Of a DNA stretch of 64,000 nucleotides, positions 38,562 to 47,680 are shown one piece after another. A program made the position numbers and the translations under genes. The DNA comes from Candidatus Desulfovibrio gallistercoris (GTDB lineage: Bacteria > Desulfobacterota > Desulfovibrionia > Desulfovibrionales > Desulfovibrionaceae). Below the pieces are notes generated by a model. The model saw nothing but the letters and a program-made list of their open reading frames with translations. It was not told the origin of the DNA and did not search any database. The stretch is from assembly GCA_019118745.1 (NCBI GenBank), contig DWYJ01000006.1:1-64000 (forward strand), read 5' to 3'. How positions within the stretch are numbered: the stretch's first letter is position 1; each line of letters starts with the position of its first letter.

Positions 38562-39428
38562 TTATATCCACTCGCTCCTCTCCCTTTTGCTTGTCTTCCA
38601 GCTCAGATTTGTGATTGAAGGGCGGCAGTAGCGGCAGAAAGGGACTGGGGAGGCCACGAAACGGTAAATATCCTCGGCGGTAAGCGATGTATCGTAAATG
38701 TCGAGGAAATCTTTGTCGCTGCGGTGAAATTCTGCACCGAAATACAGATTGAATAGATCTATGTTTGCGCATGTGGAGCAGATGTAGAGCTTACCGTCCA
38801 CAAGCTCGCTGCACAGTCGTTTGCTTGTGCAGCGCATGTAGGCATCGATGATGAATTCATCCCCTTCAGGATTGAGCGGGTCTTTGCGCAGCGTTTTTGG
38901 TTGATCCTGATGATGTATGGTGTATTTGACGTTCTCTGTCTTCAGCTTTTCTTCCATGCGGGAAAAATCGAGACGAACAGGGTATTTGGTAATTTCAATG
39001 ACAATACGGTGCTTGCGGGCTTCTTCCCAGAATAGCGCCTTTTGCCAGGCCAGCAGTATGCCGTTGGTCAGTATCTTGATGCTGCTGTGTGGGAAAAACG
39101 TTCGCGCGATGCCAAAAAATCGTGGAAGTTCCTCATGGAGCAGCGGCTCACCACCCATAAGGTAGAGGGTGATCAGATTCTGGTTCAAAAGAGAGGAGAG
39201 GCGCTCCATATCGGAGGCAAACTGATCCTGCTTCAGGAATTCGGGAGGTGAGAGCGGCGCAAAGGAACTACAGCCGCAACAGTTCAGATTGCAATGTCGA
39301 GTAACAGGAATGGATAGCTGCTGCAAGGCAACAGTGTTCATAGATAAATAGATAGCCCGCTTTGTGTGGAGGACTTCATCAAGCAGGCGTTGCTGCGTAA
39401 AAAAAAGCTGGCCCAAAAGATTTTCCAT
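38562..39428 (-). CDS. Radical SAM protein
   Basis: A 288-residue protein. The radical SAM cluster motif is CNLNCCGC (CxxxCxxC) near residue 46, with MGGEPLLHEELP (the GGE motif) following and KILTNGILL. C-terminal cysteines (CSTC and CRYCR) could hold a second cluster, as in twitch/SPASM-type enzymes. The substrate is not evident; it is the last gene of a glycan cluster, so sugar or peptide modification is possible. The ATG at 39428 was chosen; a TTG two codons upstream is possible. GC is somewhat lower than in host genes. Confidence 0.88.
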   Translation of the reverse strand: MENLLGQLFFTQQRLLDEVLHTKRAIYLSMNTVALQQLSIPVTRHCNLNCCGCSSFAPLSPPEFLKQDQFASDMERLSSLLNQNLITLYLMGGEPLLHEELPRFFGIARTFFPHSSIKILTNGILLAWQKALFWEEARKHRIVIEITKYPVRLDFSRMEEKLKTENVKYTIHHQDQPKTLRKDPLNPEGDEFIIDAYMRCTSKRLCSELVDGKLYICSTCANIDLFNLYFGAEFHRSDKDFLDIYDTSLTAEDIYRFVASPVPFCRYCRPSITNLSWKTSKRERSEWI

Positions 39429-39459
39429 AGACAACCATCCTCTTTAAAATCAGCCCGGA

Positions 39460-40473
39460 TCAGATGCCGTAGCGCTGAGGAGCGTATTTTTTGAGATTGC
39501 CGGAAGTCGTGAACCACTGGACGGTTTCCTCCAAGCCTCGCAGGAAGCCCTCCCTGCCTGCATAGCGGGGGCGCCAGCCGGTCAGGGCTTGCAGACGGCT
39601 GCTGTCGGCAACAAGGCGCATAACTTCGCTGGCAGAGGGACGCAGGCGTTCGGCACTTTGGACGATCTTCACCTCCGTCCGCATCACGTTCGCAATGGCC
39701 TGTACCGTTTCAAGGATGCTGAAGCCCGTTCCGGTTCCTGTTTGCAGGGTTTGCCCGACGGATTGCTCGGCGCGCAGGACGGCCAGATAGGCATCGGCCG
39801 TGTCCAGGACATAGTTGAAGTCGCGGACCGGGGCGGTATTCCCCAGGACGATGCGGCGGTTTCCCGCAGCTATTTGCGTAATGACGGTCGGGATCACCGC
39901 ACGATTCGACTGACGCGGGCCATATGTGTTGAAGGGCCGGAGGATGGTGACGGGCAGGCCGAAGGAACATGCGTAGCTGGCAGCCAGCTGATCAGCCGCG
40001 ATCTTGGTGGCCGCATAGGGTGACTGCGCACTGAGGGGATGTTCTTCCGTCATGGGGATGAAGCGGGCCGTGCCGTACACCTCGCTTGTCGAGGTATGCA
40101 CGATCCTTTCCGTTCCATGTTGCCGGGCGGCTTGCAGGATATTGAGCGTTCCCTTGATGTTGGTCTCAACATAGCTGTCCGGAGCGATATAGGAATAGGG
40201 GATGCCGATAAGCGCCGCCAGATGCAGGACGGCAAAACACCCCCGCACGGCTTCGGCAACGCCGTTGGGATCGCGGATATCGCCAGGGATCACCTCGATG
40301 TTGTTGAGAACATCCGCCGGAAGCGTATCCAGCCATCCCCATGTGCCGAAAGACGTGTAGAATACAAAGGCCCGCACCTGCCATCCTTCTTGCACAAGGC
40401 GTTCCACAAGATGGGAGCCGATGAAGCCGTCAGCCCCTGTCACCAGTATCTTCTTGTCCTGTATGCTGCTCAT
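39460..40473 (-). CDS. legB: NAD-dependent 4,6-dehydratase, LegB type
   Basis: A 337-residue extended SDR. It has GADGFIGSHLVERLV, the LegB-like SFGTWGWLD, GDIRDPNGVAEAVRGC, VLHLAALIGIPYSY, the HTSTSEVYG active site, YAATKIAADQLA (YxxxK) and NTYGPRQSNRAVIPTVITQI. LegB makes a 4-keto-6-deoxy sugar nucleotide for legionaminic acid or related sugars. In this cluster a DegT aminotransferase and a nucleotidyltransferase could act before and after it; the sialic-acid-type synthase (LegI) and LegF are not in the window, so the final sugar is uncertain. Confidence 0.85.
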   Translation of the reverse strand: MSSIQDKKILVTGADGFIGSHLVERLVQEGWQVRAFVFYTSFGTWGWLDTLPADVLNNIEVIPGDIRDPNGVAEAVRGCFAVLHLAALIGIPYSYIAPDSYVETNIKGTLNILQAARQHGTERIVHTSTSEVYGTARFIPMTEEHPLSAQSPYAATKIAADQLAASYACSFGLPVTILRPFNTYGPRQSNRAVIPTVITQIAAGNRRIVLGNTAPVRDFNYVLDTADAYLAVLRAEQSVGQTLQTGTGTGFSILETVQAIANVMRTEVKIVQSAERLRPSASEVMRLVADSSRLQALTGWRPRYAGREGFLRGLEETVQWFTTSGNLKKYAPQRYGI

Positions 40474-40674
40474 GTCGTCTTGCTGTCCTGTGATGCTGAG
40501 AGGAGGCGGCCTGTGGATGCGTATCCGGCCCCGCGGTCTCCTCGCAGGCCGGGTGCGGCGATGCGCGGAAAGCCTCCCCGCTCGGCGAGCGCGGCCGTCG
40601 TGCCATCCGGTCCTGTCAGCATAGGTTTTTCCGGGAAGGTCCAGGTTTTTTGAGATCCCGGAGCCCAAATCTCA

Positions 40675-43600
40675 TCATGCCTGCGGTGCAAGGCCCTGTC
40701 CCTCCGGAGCATAGACGATAGCCAGCCCATGAGGCACCTCTTGGGTCATTTTTCGTTCATAGCCTGCCTGCCCGAAGATACGGTCATAGTCATGGGCAAA
40801 ACAGTAGTCCGAGGCTTTTTCCAGCTCCATAATTTCATTGATGTAGACGGCGCGTCCCAGATGGACGAGCTCTTGAATGATTGTTCCAATCTGCGCGGGG
40901 GGGATGTGCTGGAGTACGCGTGTGCAGATGATGAGATCGAAATATTTGGCCGCAAAGGGCAGTTCCGACAACGGACAGGCAAAGAGACGCACTTGCTCCA
41001 TATTGCGTTTGCGGGCCAGGTCTAGCGCTTCTTCGGAAATGTCCTGTCCCACAAGCTGGATATGAGGGTAGCGTCGGCGCAGTGGCAGCAGCAGACGGCC
41101 ATTGCCGCACCCGAAATCCAGTACGGTCGCCGGGGTTGTGGCTTCGATCGCCCGGAAGATTTCCTCTATGCCGCCATCCTGGTGCCCGTAGTTGGCAAAA
41201 AGATCCCGTGCCCGGTGGGTCCAGTAGAGTTTGCGTCCGAATTCCGTGTGATACAGCCATGCAAGATCCATTTTTACCGGGGTGGCATCGGCTGTGGGGA
41301 GTGATGCGCTGTAGCGGACAAGGCGGACAAAGCCTCGTCCGTCCGGTTGTTGGACGATCTGCCTGCAGATATGCCCCAGGACAAGCAGGCTGCTGCGTAA
41401 AGGGGCGTGCCTCATAAGGGAGGCCGCCTTGAAAAAGGCTTCCGCCGTACGTTGCTTTTCCAGCGCCTGCATGGCCAGCAGGTAGCAGCTGTGGGAATGT
41501 CCGGGAAAGAGATCCAGCAGGAAGTTGGCCAACTGCCTGCTGTCTTCGATCTTGTCCTGCTGGAGATAGAGGGCGAGCAGCAGGGTACCTGCCTGATGTA
41601 TGCGGCGAAGGGCATGCCAGCCGACGGCCTGACCAAGGGCAATCAGAAGGTGATGCTCGGCAAGGACATATTTTTTCGTCTGCATCTCCAGTCGGGCAAG
41701 CAGGACAAGCTGGTCATTCTCTTCCTGAGTCGGCGCCTGACGATGATCCACATTGTTCAGGGCGAGCAACAAGCGGGCCCGCTGCCTGCCGCATTCCCCG
41801 TCGGGGATGCGGGGATAACCTTCATCGGCCGGGGGGACGGGCTGCTGGTTGGCTGCCTCCAGCGACAGAAGCGCCGCCCGCAGATACTCTCCCCGGTTCC
41901 ACGCCGCCAGGGCGCTGACGGCATAGCCCTCTCCGAGGAATTCCCGCTGCGTGTCGAAGCTGTGAAACATGGCGGCATGACGCCGGTACAGGCATTGGCG
42001 TGTGATGTAATCCACATAGGGACGGCGGTCTGTGATGCTTGAGCCGTGACTGCGGTATCGATACAGCGGCGCGGGGATATGGACCACATGGAGGGCCACA
42101 TCCCGGAAGACCGCTAGCCAGAATTCCCAGTCGATATTGCCGTAACGCAGCTCCGGGCCTTCATAGTGCCCGTGAGCGTAGCGGTAATATTCCCGCTGTA
42201 AGATGAAACCCGCGCCGGGGATCCACTGCCGTCGGGTAAGCTTCTCCAGGTTGAACATCCGGTACGACCAGGTTTCATTGTGCTGGCCGAACAGTTGCAG
42301 ATCGCAGAAAACAAGGTTCGGCGGGCGCTTGTTCCTGATGTTGAGGCCATGATAATTGGATTCATAGCGTTCGGGATGCTCTGCGGCGTCAAGGCATCTT
42401 TCGCAAAAGCCGGGAGCCAGCTTGTCATCCGAGCTCAGCAGGGAAATGTAGGTCCCACGGCTATGGAGATAGCCTGTGTTGAAGGCTGCGCCGGCGCCTC
42501 GGTTCGTTTCATGGCGGACGCAGCGGATGCGTGCGTCATGTAATGCGGCCACCATATCCCGCGCGGTATCTGCGGGAGAACAGTCATCGACCACGATGGC
42601 TTCCCAGTCGCCGCACGTCTGGGCCTGGAGCGATGCAAGGCATTCCGGGAGGAAGTGCTCGTAGTTGTAACAGGGGATGATGAAAGAAATGGCGGGAACC
42701 GGCGGAGCGCTTTTTTCCTGGCTCGGCTGCTGGCTGACATCACGCAGAATGTGTGTGTACAGCGCCTGCAGACGTTGCATATAATGCGAGAAGCTGTACT
42801 CCGTCACAACGGCCTGGCGGGCTTCGGCAAGTCGTTCTTCCGAAGGAGGCGTGGACAGGGCATGGCGCATGGCGGCGGTGAGCGCCTGTACCGAATCTTC
42901 AGGGAGGAGATCGAAGCAGCGCTCGGCGAAGGTGCCGCGGTAAGCGGGCAGATCATTGGTGATGACCCGCTTGCCGCAGGCTCCGGCCTCGGCGAAAAGC
43001 ACGGGGAAGCCGTCGATCCTGGGGAAGTTGACGATAACGTCACTGGCCGCGTAGACGGCGGGCAGGAGTTCATCGGCGGGCGAACCGATAAAGCGGACCC
43101 TGTCCTCTATGTGCAGCGTCTGCGCCAGGCTGCGCAGCGTCCGCTCCATCTCCACGATGGATTCCTTTTCCCCTGGACGGAGAAACGTGCCCTTGTCGAT
43201 CAGTTCCTGCGGGCTGGTCGGCAACGGCATGAAGAGAGCGCGCGGATTGAACAGCTTGATGCACAGCACGGCATCCACATCGCCCAGGGTGGCAAGGGCC
43301 CGCAGAATATCGTCATGGCGGTAATTGGGCGTGACGGCGCGTGGCGAAAGAAAGAGGGTGGTCCGCTCTCCCACGCCGAGACGCTGGCGGATCTCATGGC
43401 GTATGCCGACCGCCACGGGCTCGAAAAAATGGGAATCCACGCCGAGGGGATTGAAATGGATGGGGGGCTCATCTCCGGCCAGGAAGCGGCATTTGCGGCG
43501 CATGGCGGGGTCGTCGATAATGAGCGCGGCAGCCCGGGGAAAGGCCCGCATGAGCTGATAGTAGCCGAATTGCTGCGCTCCACTGGACAAATCAAGACGG

Positions 43601-43938
43601 ATTTCCCCGTTGGGCGCGAGGTGGACAAACTGGTTTACATCGCTGCCCCAGATGGACACGACGACAGGGACTGCCGTTGCGTTCAGGCAGCAGTTGACTA
43701 ATTCATCCGCCCAGTGACAGTGAACGATATCCGCGTTGAAATGGGGGATGAGCGAGGAAAAAAATCGGGTGCATGCCGCCGGTCCTATGGGAAGCTGGTA
43801 GCGCGTGTAGTTGACGGGCTCCGTGAGGGGCTCCGGGCAGGTGTCCACGAGCGCGACGGTATGTCCCGCGGCCAGCAGAGCATGAAAAGGCCGCATGCAA
43901 TGAGGGGACTGGCGTGTGCCGATAAAGAGGATATTCAT
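40675..43938 (-). CDS. Large three-part glycosyltransferase: GT4-like, GT2, helical repeats and C-terminal methyltransferase
   Basis: A 1087-residue protein. Residues 1-400 are GT-B fold, with FPRIDGFPVLFAEAGACGKRVI as the donor-site region. Residues about 412-650 are a GT-A family 2 domain (FIIPCYNYEHFLPECLASLQ, then VVDDCSPADT and LLSSDDKLAPGF). Residues about 690-900 are helical. Residues about 925-1087 are a SAM methyltransferase (VLDFGCGNGRLLLPLRRRYP). Such multi-domain enzymes build or cap O-antigen or flagellin glycans. The start is the ATG at 43938 (MNILFIGTRQS); ribosome-binding site weak. Confidence 0.9.
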   Translation of the reverse strand: MNILFIGTRQSPHCMRPFHALLAAGHTVALVDTCPEPLTEPVNYTRYQLPIGPAACTRFFSSLIPHFNADIVHCHWADELVNCCLNATAVPVVVSIWGSDVNQFVHLAPNGEIRLDLSSGAQQFGYYQLMRAFPRAAALIIDDPAMRRKCRFLAGDEPPIHFNPLGVDSHFFEPVAVGIRHEIRQRLGVGERTTLFLSPRAVTPNYRHDDILRALATLGDVDAVLCIKLFNPRALFMPLPTSPQELIDKGTFLRPGEKESIVEMERTLRSLAQTLHIEDRVRFIGSPADELLPAVYAASDVIVNFPRIDGFPVLFAEAGACGKRVITNDLPAYRGTFAERCFDLLPEDSVQALTAAMRHALSTPPSEERLAEARQAVVTEYSFSHYMQRLQALYTHILRDVSQQPSQEKSAPPVPAISFIIPCYNYEHFLPECLASLQAQTCGDWEAIVVDDCSPADTARDMVAALHDARIRCVRHETNRGAGAAFNTGYLHSRGTYISLLSSDDKLAPGFCERCLDAAEHPERYESNYHGLNIRNKRPPNLVFCDLQLFGQHNETWSYRMFNLEKLTRRQWIPGAGFILQREYYRYAHGHYEGPELRYGNIDWEFWLAVFRDVALHVVHIPAPLYRYRSHGSSITDRRPYVDYITRQCLYRRHAAMFHSFDTQREFLGEGYAVSALAAWNRGEYLRAALLSLEAANQQPVPPADEGYPRIPDGECGRQRARLLLALNNVDHRQAPTQEENDQLVLLARLEMQTKKYVLAEHHLLIALGQAVGWHALRRIHQAGTLLLALYLQQDKIEDSRQLANFLLDLFPGHSHSCYLLAMQALEKQRTAEAFFKAASLMRHAPLRSSLLVLGHICRQIVQQPDGRGFVRLVRYSASLPTADATPVKMDLAWLYHTEFGRKLYWTHRARDLFANYGHQDGGIEEIFRAIEATTPATVLDFGCGNGRLLLPLRRRYPHIQLVGQDISEEALDLARKRNMEQVRLFACPLSELPFAAKYFDLIICTRVLQHIPPAQIGTIIQELVHLGRAVYINEIMELEKASDYCFAHDYDRIFGQAGYERKMTQEVPHGLAIVYAPEGQGLAPQA

Positions 43939-43975
43939 AATCAGCCATACCTTGACTGGTTGTGTTGGAGTATTT

Positions 43976-44112
43976 TCCCTTTGAAAAAAGCACAATGCGA
44001 GGCGGCGGCACAGCGCCGCCCGGCCCAAAGTGAGCGGAAAAACCACGTTTTTTCAGCGAAACGCCAGGCCGTATGGTTTGAGACGCAAAGCGTTTCAAAC
44101 TGAAAATGCGCT
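43976..44112. repeat. Dispersed palindromic repeat, family A, copy 4
   Basis: Has GCGAGGCGGCGGCACAGCGC, AAAGTGAGCGGAAAAACCAC, a changed TTTTTTCAGCG, CCGTATGGTTTGAGA and GCGTTTCAAACTGAAAAT. Same orientation as copy 2. It separates the small helical gene from the large glycosyltransferase gene inside a leftward operon. Confidence 0.85.
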
Positions 44113-44425
44113 AGGGGCGGGCGAGCGCCTGGGCACACTGGCGAGCGGCAGCGCTGATTTCGGGGTTGATGCTTGCCGCAAGCTGCTCGATGTAGAGCCA
44201 GATGCGACGGCAAGAGGGCTGCCGGGCAACTCCCCGGAGCAGCTCGTCAAGCAGGACAGCCGGTTCGCTGTCCTTGAGACGCAGGGCCAGCAAACCGAGT
44301 TCCGCTTCCAGCGGCACAACATCTTCCCCGGCGTGCCGCCGGAAGATGGGCAGGGCTTCGGCATCGTCGCCTGCCATCAGTTTTTCCCAGGCTGCCTGCA
44401 AGTCGTCTTCATAGGTCATCTGCAT
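44111..44425 (-). CDS. Small helical protein of unknown function (glycan cluster)
   Basis: A 104-residue helical protein (YEDDLQAAWEKLMAGDDAEA; LELGLLALRLKDSEPAVLLD-like region), resembling two or three TPR-like helix pairs. I chose the ATG at 44423-44425 because GGAG lies 7 bases upstream; the frame is open for 39 codons before it. It sits between the aminotransferase and the large glycosyltransferase, both on the same strand. A role as a partner of the glycosyltransferase is a guess from position. Confidence 0.6.
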   Translation of the reverse strand: MQMTYEDDLQAAWEKLMAGDDAEALPIFRRHAGEDVVPLEAELGLLALRLKDSEPAVLLDELLRGVARQPSCRRIWLYIEQLAASINPEISAAARQCAQALARP

Positions 44426-44563
44426 GGTCGGCTCCATGTTTTTTGCCGCAAGGAACGGCAGACGCGGGGGCAGTATCCCGTCCGCCGCCAATATGACCTT
44501 TGCTGCCGGTGCGTATTGCCGGGACAAGGCGCGTAGCGGCATGCCAGGGTACGCTGGATCCCT

Positions 44564-45778
44564 TTACCGGTGCCAAGAGGTGAAAGATTCCGTTTTTCCC
44601 GCTGGATGCACAGTACCTCCCGCACTCCGGGGATGCAGTGCTTCGGACAGGGCCCGCACAACCCGATGGACATGATCCTCATTCAGACCGGGATGCAAAG
44701 GGAGGGTAAGCGTACGCCGCATGTATTCCTCGGCCAGCGGCAAGGCCGTTTCCGCGAAGAGGCGGGAATGCCAACTGAAGCGATGATACGGGGGGTAATG
44801 GATGCTCGTCTGCACGCCCGCGTCCTTCATTCTCTGCATGACGGCGGCGCGGTCGCACCCTTCAGGCAGGACGCAGACCATGAGATGGCAGTCCGCGTTT
44901 TCGTGTGACAGGGGAAGGATCGCCACTTCCGGCAGAGCGGCGGTAAGCAGTTCCCGGTAGCATGCCGTGAGATGCCGCCGGGTGCGGGTCCTCTCTTCCA
45001 GATGTTCAAGCTGCACCCGGCCCAGCGCGGCCCGCAGTTCATCCATGCGCATATTGTATCCCAGCTGGACAATATCGTAGGAAAAGGCGTGTCCACGTTT
45101 CCTTTCCAGCGTGGGGGCAGTCATGCCGTGGGCACGCAGCATGCGGCAGGCGTCCCGCACGGCGGCATGACGGGAAAGGATCATTCCCCCCTCGGCACAG
45201 GTCATGTTCTTGTTGGCAAAAAAGCTGAAGGCGGCGGCGTCGCTGTACTGACCCACGGATGGCATGAACGGCGTGTGGGCGGCATCTTCTATCAGTATGC
45301 AGTCATGCCGCCGACAGAACTCCGACCAGAGGGCGGTATCGCAGGCAAAGCCGCCATAATGCATGATGATGACGCCACGAGTTTTTTTTGTGATCTTGCG
45401 CTCCGCATCTTCCAGGGACATGTGCGGAAGCACGGGGGACTGAATATCGACCGGGACTGGCCGGGCATCGACGTACAGCACGGCGTTGACGGTGGCAATG
45501 AAGGTCACGCTCGGGACAAGTATCTCATCTCCGGGCCGAACGCCGAGCGCTTGCAGGGCCAGCTGCAACGCGGCCGTACACGAGGAGACCGCTACGGCAT
45601 CCTTTTGGGCGTGGCATTGGGCAAACTCCTGCTCGAAAGCGCGCACTTCATCGCCGGTAGAAAGCCAGCCGCTGTCGATGACACGGCAGAGGGCATGTTT
45701 TTCCTCATCGCCGAGCAGCGCTTCAGACAAGCCTATGGTATAGACGGAGGAGCCCTTTTTTTGCTCCGCATTCCTCAT
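44564..45778 (-). CDS. DegT/DnrJ/EryC1/StrS family PLP aminotransferase
   Basis: A 404-residue sugar aminotransferase. It has SGWLSTGDEVRAFEQEFA at the start, SSCTAALQLALQALG, DEILVPSVTFIATVNAVLY, the LIEDAAHTPF region (Asp contacts PLP), and the PLP-lysine in FSFFANKNMTCAEGGM. Downstream LGYNMRMDELRAALG is typical. It would transfer an amino group to a keto sugar nucleotide, such as the LegB product. It follows the nucleotidyltransferase with a 3-bp gap. The first 12 residues are weakly supported. Confidence 0.92.
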   Translation of the reverse strand: MRNAEQKKGSSVYTIGLSEALLGDEEKHALCRVIDSGWLSTGDEVRAFEQEFAQCHAQKDAVAVSSCTAALQLALQALGVRPGDEILVPSVTFIATVNAVLYVDARPVPVDIQSPVLPHMSLEDAERKITKKTRGVIIMHYGGFACDTALWSEFCRRHDCILIEDAAHTPFMPSVGQYSDAAAFSFFANKNMTCAEGGMILSRHAAVRDACRMLRAHGMTAPTLERKRGHAFSYDIVQLGYNMRMDELRAALGRVQLEHLEERTRTRRHLTACYRELLTAALPEVAILPLSHENADCHLMVCVLPEGCDRAAVMQRMKDAGVQTSIHYPPYHRFSWHSRLFAETALPLAEEYMRRTLTLPLHPGLNEDHVHRVVRALSEALHPRSAGGTVHPAGKTESFTSWHR

Positions 45779-45781
45779 GTG

Positions 45782-46492
45782 CTACACTCCCAGGATTCTG
45801 GAGCGGTAACTGGAAAAGCTTTCCTGGGCCTTCTGGTAGTCTTCCGGTCTGCCGATATCGAGCCATATACCATCGTGGCGATAAACATGCACAGGCTGCT
45901 GCGCGCGCAGTAGCGTATACATCAGGTCATCAAAGCCGAAGGCTACGCCACGGGGGATATAGCTGACGATGGAAGGATCGAAGGCATACACCCCCATGCT
46001 GACCGTATAGTTCATGGCGGGTTTTTCCCTGAATCCGGTCAGTCGGGCTCCTTCCGTCTCGATGACGCCATATTCGAGTTTCACTTCGGTGGTATGACAG
46101 GCAACGGTGGCTATTCCGCCGTTTTCCTTATGGGAATTCATCAAGGCATTGAGGTCGAGATCCGTCAGGATATCGCCATTCAAGAGAAAAAAGGGCTCCG
46201 AAAGCCACGAGCGAGCGATGAGGTTGAGCGCGCCGACCGTCCCCAGAGCCTTTTCTTCATGGACATAGCGGATGCGGATATCCCATTGACTGCCGTCCCC
46301 GCACACGCCCTGAACCAGATGGGCCAGATAGCCCGTGGAAATGATGAGTTCATCGATGCCGTTGCGGCGCAACCATTGGCACAGGATCTCAATAATGGGC
46401 AATTCCCCGAAAGGGACGAGGGGCTTGGGGATGACGAAAGTAAACGGCCTCAAGCGCGTCCCCAGTCCTCCTGCCTGCAATACTGCCTTCAT
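45782..46492 (-). CDS. Sugar-1-phosphate nucleotidyltransferase
   Basis: A 236-residue NTP_transferase enzyme. It has the signature LQAGGLGTRLRPFTFVIPKP, then GTVGALNLIARSWL, the metal site FFLLNGDILTDLD, FREKPA and WLDIGRPEDYQKAQ. It activates a sugar-1-phosphate with a nucleotide for glycan synthesis. It lacks the CBS domains of PtmE, the guanylyltransferase of the GDP-legionaminic route, so the nucleotide and sugar cannot be assigned. First gene of the leftward glycan operon. Confidence 0.92.
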   Translation of the reverse strand: MKAVLQAGGLGTRLRPFTFVIPKPLVPFGELPIIEILCQWLRRNGIDELIISTGYLAHLVQGVCGDGSQWDIRIRYVHEEKALGTVGALNLIARSWLSEPFFLLNGDILTDLDLNALMNSHKENGGIATVACHTTEVKLEYGVIETEGARLTGFREKPAMNYTVSMGVYAFDPSIVSYIPRGVAFGFDDLMYTLLRAQQPVHVYRHDGIWLDIGRPEDYQKAQESFSSYRSRILGV

Positions 46493-46900
46493 ATAAGCTC
46501 CTTGTCATGTGCTGCCGCCTGGCATCAGGATACGGTCCGAACCTTTCGCCGTAAGGCACCGTTTTTTACGCGTGGCGATTCAAGTTTGCTGGGGCAATTT
46601 TTCGTCTTGGTCGCGATCTCTGCCCGTTGAATTACGGGTGGACCCTTACGACATTCAACTTCCCGTCAAGGAGAAGGTAGGAGAAGAAGTTTTTTGATCC
46701 TGGCATGGTTCGTGATAACTTGCTCGATGAGGTCCGGCATGTTCCCCTCTCCGGCCTTGCTGCTTGTCTAAACGACGCTCGCGCTCGGACGTTGATTTAC
46801 TGGGGCGGGCCGGATAAAGTCCTCTTTGTCACTGTTGAAAACTTCAACCGCCCGCAAGACCCTTTTTACCTATTTTTTGACTAAAATCAAGGCGCTTAAT
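46493..46900. other. Intergenic region upstream of the glycan operon
   Basis: About 400 bp between divergent genes with no credible coding frame. It should hold the promoter of the leftward glycan operon, but I see no clear -35/-10 pair. AT content rises towards 46,900 where the HTH regulator control region begins. Confidence 0.5.
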
Positions 46901-47012
46901 GGGTAAAAGTTCATATTTTGAATAAAATGTAAAATTACAGATATTCTAATATGATACTATGAGTGCCAAGGGAAAAACTTGGGTAAAAGTTGGGGCATGG
47001 AAACTTTTACCC
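46901..47012 (+). promoter_or_regulatory. Operator/promoter region of the HTH regulator
   Basis: GGGTAAAAGTT occurs at 46901-46911 and 46981-46991, and its complement AACTTTTACCC at 47002-47012. The last two form an 11-bp inverted repeat around 10 bp, ending one base before the regulator ATG. Between is AT-rich DNA with TTGAAT and TATGAT boxes. Autorepression by the encoded HTH protein is the likely use. Confidence 0.7.
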
Positions 47013-47013
47013 T

Positions 47014-47466
47014 ATGGAAACGCTAGGTGACCGCATAAAAATTATTCGCGGAGAGACTAGTCAGACGCAATTTTCGAGCAGCCTTGGTATCACGCAAACG
47101 AAACTGAGTCGCTACGAGCGGAATACTACCCCTCCAGAGATCGATTTTCTTGTGAGGCTATCACGCCAGTATGCTGTATCCTTGGACTGGCTCCTGCTTG
47201 GCAATGGATGCTCAGAGTCCTCTCGCCCCAGCGATGGTGACGATGCAAACATACAGACTGAGTTAGCTGCCGAGCGCGCAGAACGACGAGAGCTGACTGC
47301 CGAAAATCGAAAGCTTTACCGCGAAAAAGAGGTGCTCTACAAGGAAAGGGAGGCCTTGCTTCGTGAAATTGGAGAACTACGGGAGAAGATCGCCCGACTG
47401 GAGGAACGCAAGTGTCGAATTGCTGTCACTGCGAATATGGCTGCGCAAGACAGCGGCGCTGCGTAA
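47014..47466 (+). CDS. HTH (Xre/Cro-CI family) regulator with C-terminal coiled coil
   Basis: A 150-residue protein. Residues 1-65 are an HTH_3 domain (LGDRIKIIRGETSQTQFSSS, then LGITQTKLSRYERNTTPPE and SLDWLLLGNG). Residues 80-140 are a highly charged helix (ELTAENRKLYREKEVLYKER), a likely coiled-coil dimer arm replacing the peptidase domain of phage repressors. The ATG at 47014 is chosen as HTH family proteins start here; there is no Shine-Dalgarno, and an operator arm directly precedes it. Confidence 0.88.
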   Translation: METLGDRIKIIRGETSQTQFSSSLGITQTKLSRYERNTTPPEIDFLVRLSRQYAVSLDWLLLGNGCSESSRPSDGDDANIQTELAAERAERRELTAENRKLYREKEVLYKEREALLREIGELREKIARLEERKCRIAVTANMAAQDSGAA

Positions 47467-47474
47467 TCAAGGAT

Positions 47475-47521
47475 AAAAAACAGCCCCGGCCTTGTGTCAG
47501 TTTCAACACTCGCCGGGGCTG
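47475..47521 (-). terminator. Terminator for the leftward MEMO transcript
   Basis: CAGCCCCGGC and GCCGGGGCTG arms; on the minus strand it is followed by TTTTTTATCC. The plus-strand side lacks a T-run, so it mainly serves transcripts from the right, though the HTH gene may use it too. Confidence 0.75.
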
Positions 47522-47680
47522 CTCTGTTCTGTTCTCGTTTGTCGTGCGAAAACGCCCTTGAAATGGGCTTCGTTCTCAACTCTTTTTTCGCGGTCTTTCA
47601 GGAGCGGTCAACCGTCGTGACCGCATCAGGCAAGGAAAAGTCGATTATCCGTCAGGCCGAAACGGCCAACTCCGCCATTC

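Noticed and set aside
40470..40730. Minus-strand frame of 86 codons between the large glycosyltransferase and legB
   Set aside because: No ribosome-binding site, starts inside the glycosyltransferase end and has no recognisable features; the 200-bp gap seems non-coding.
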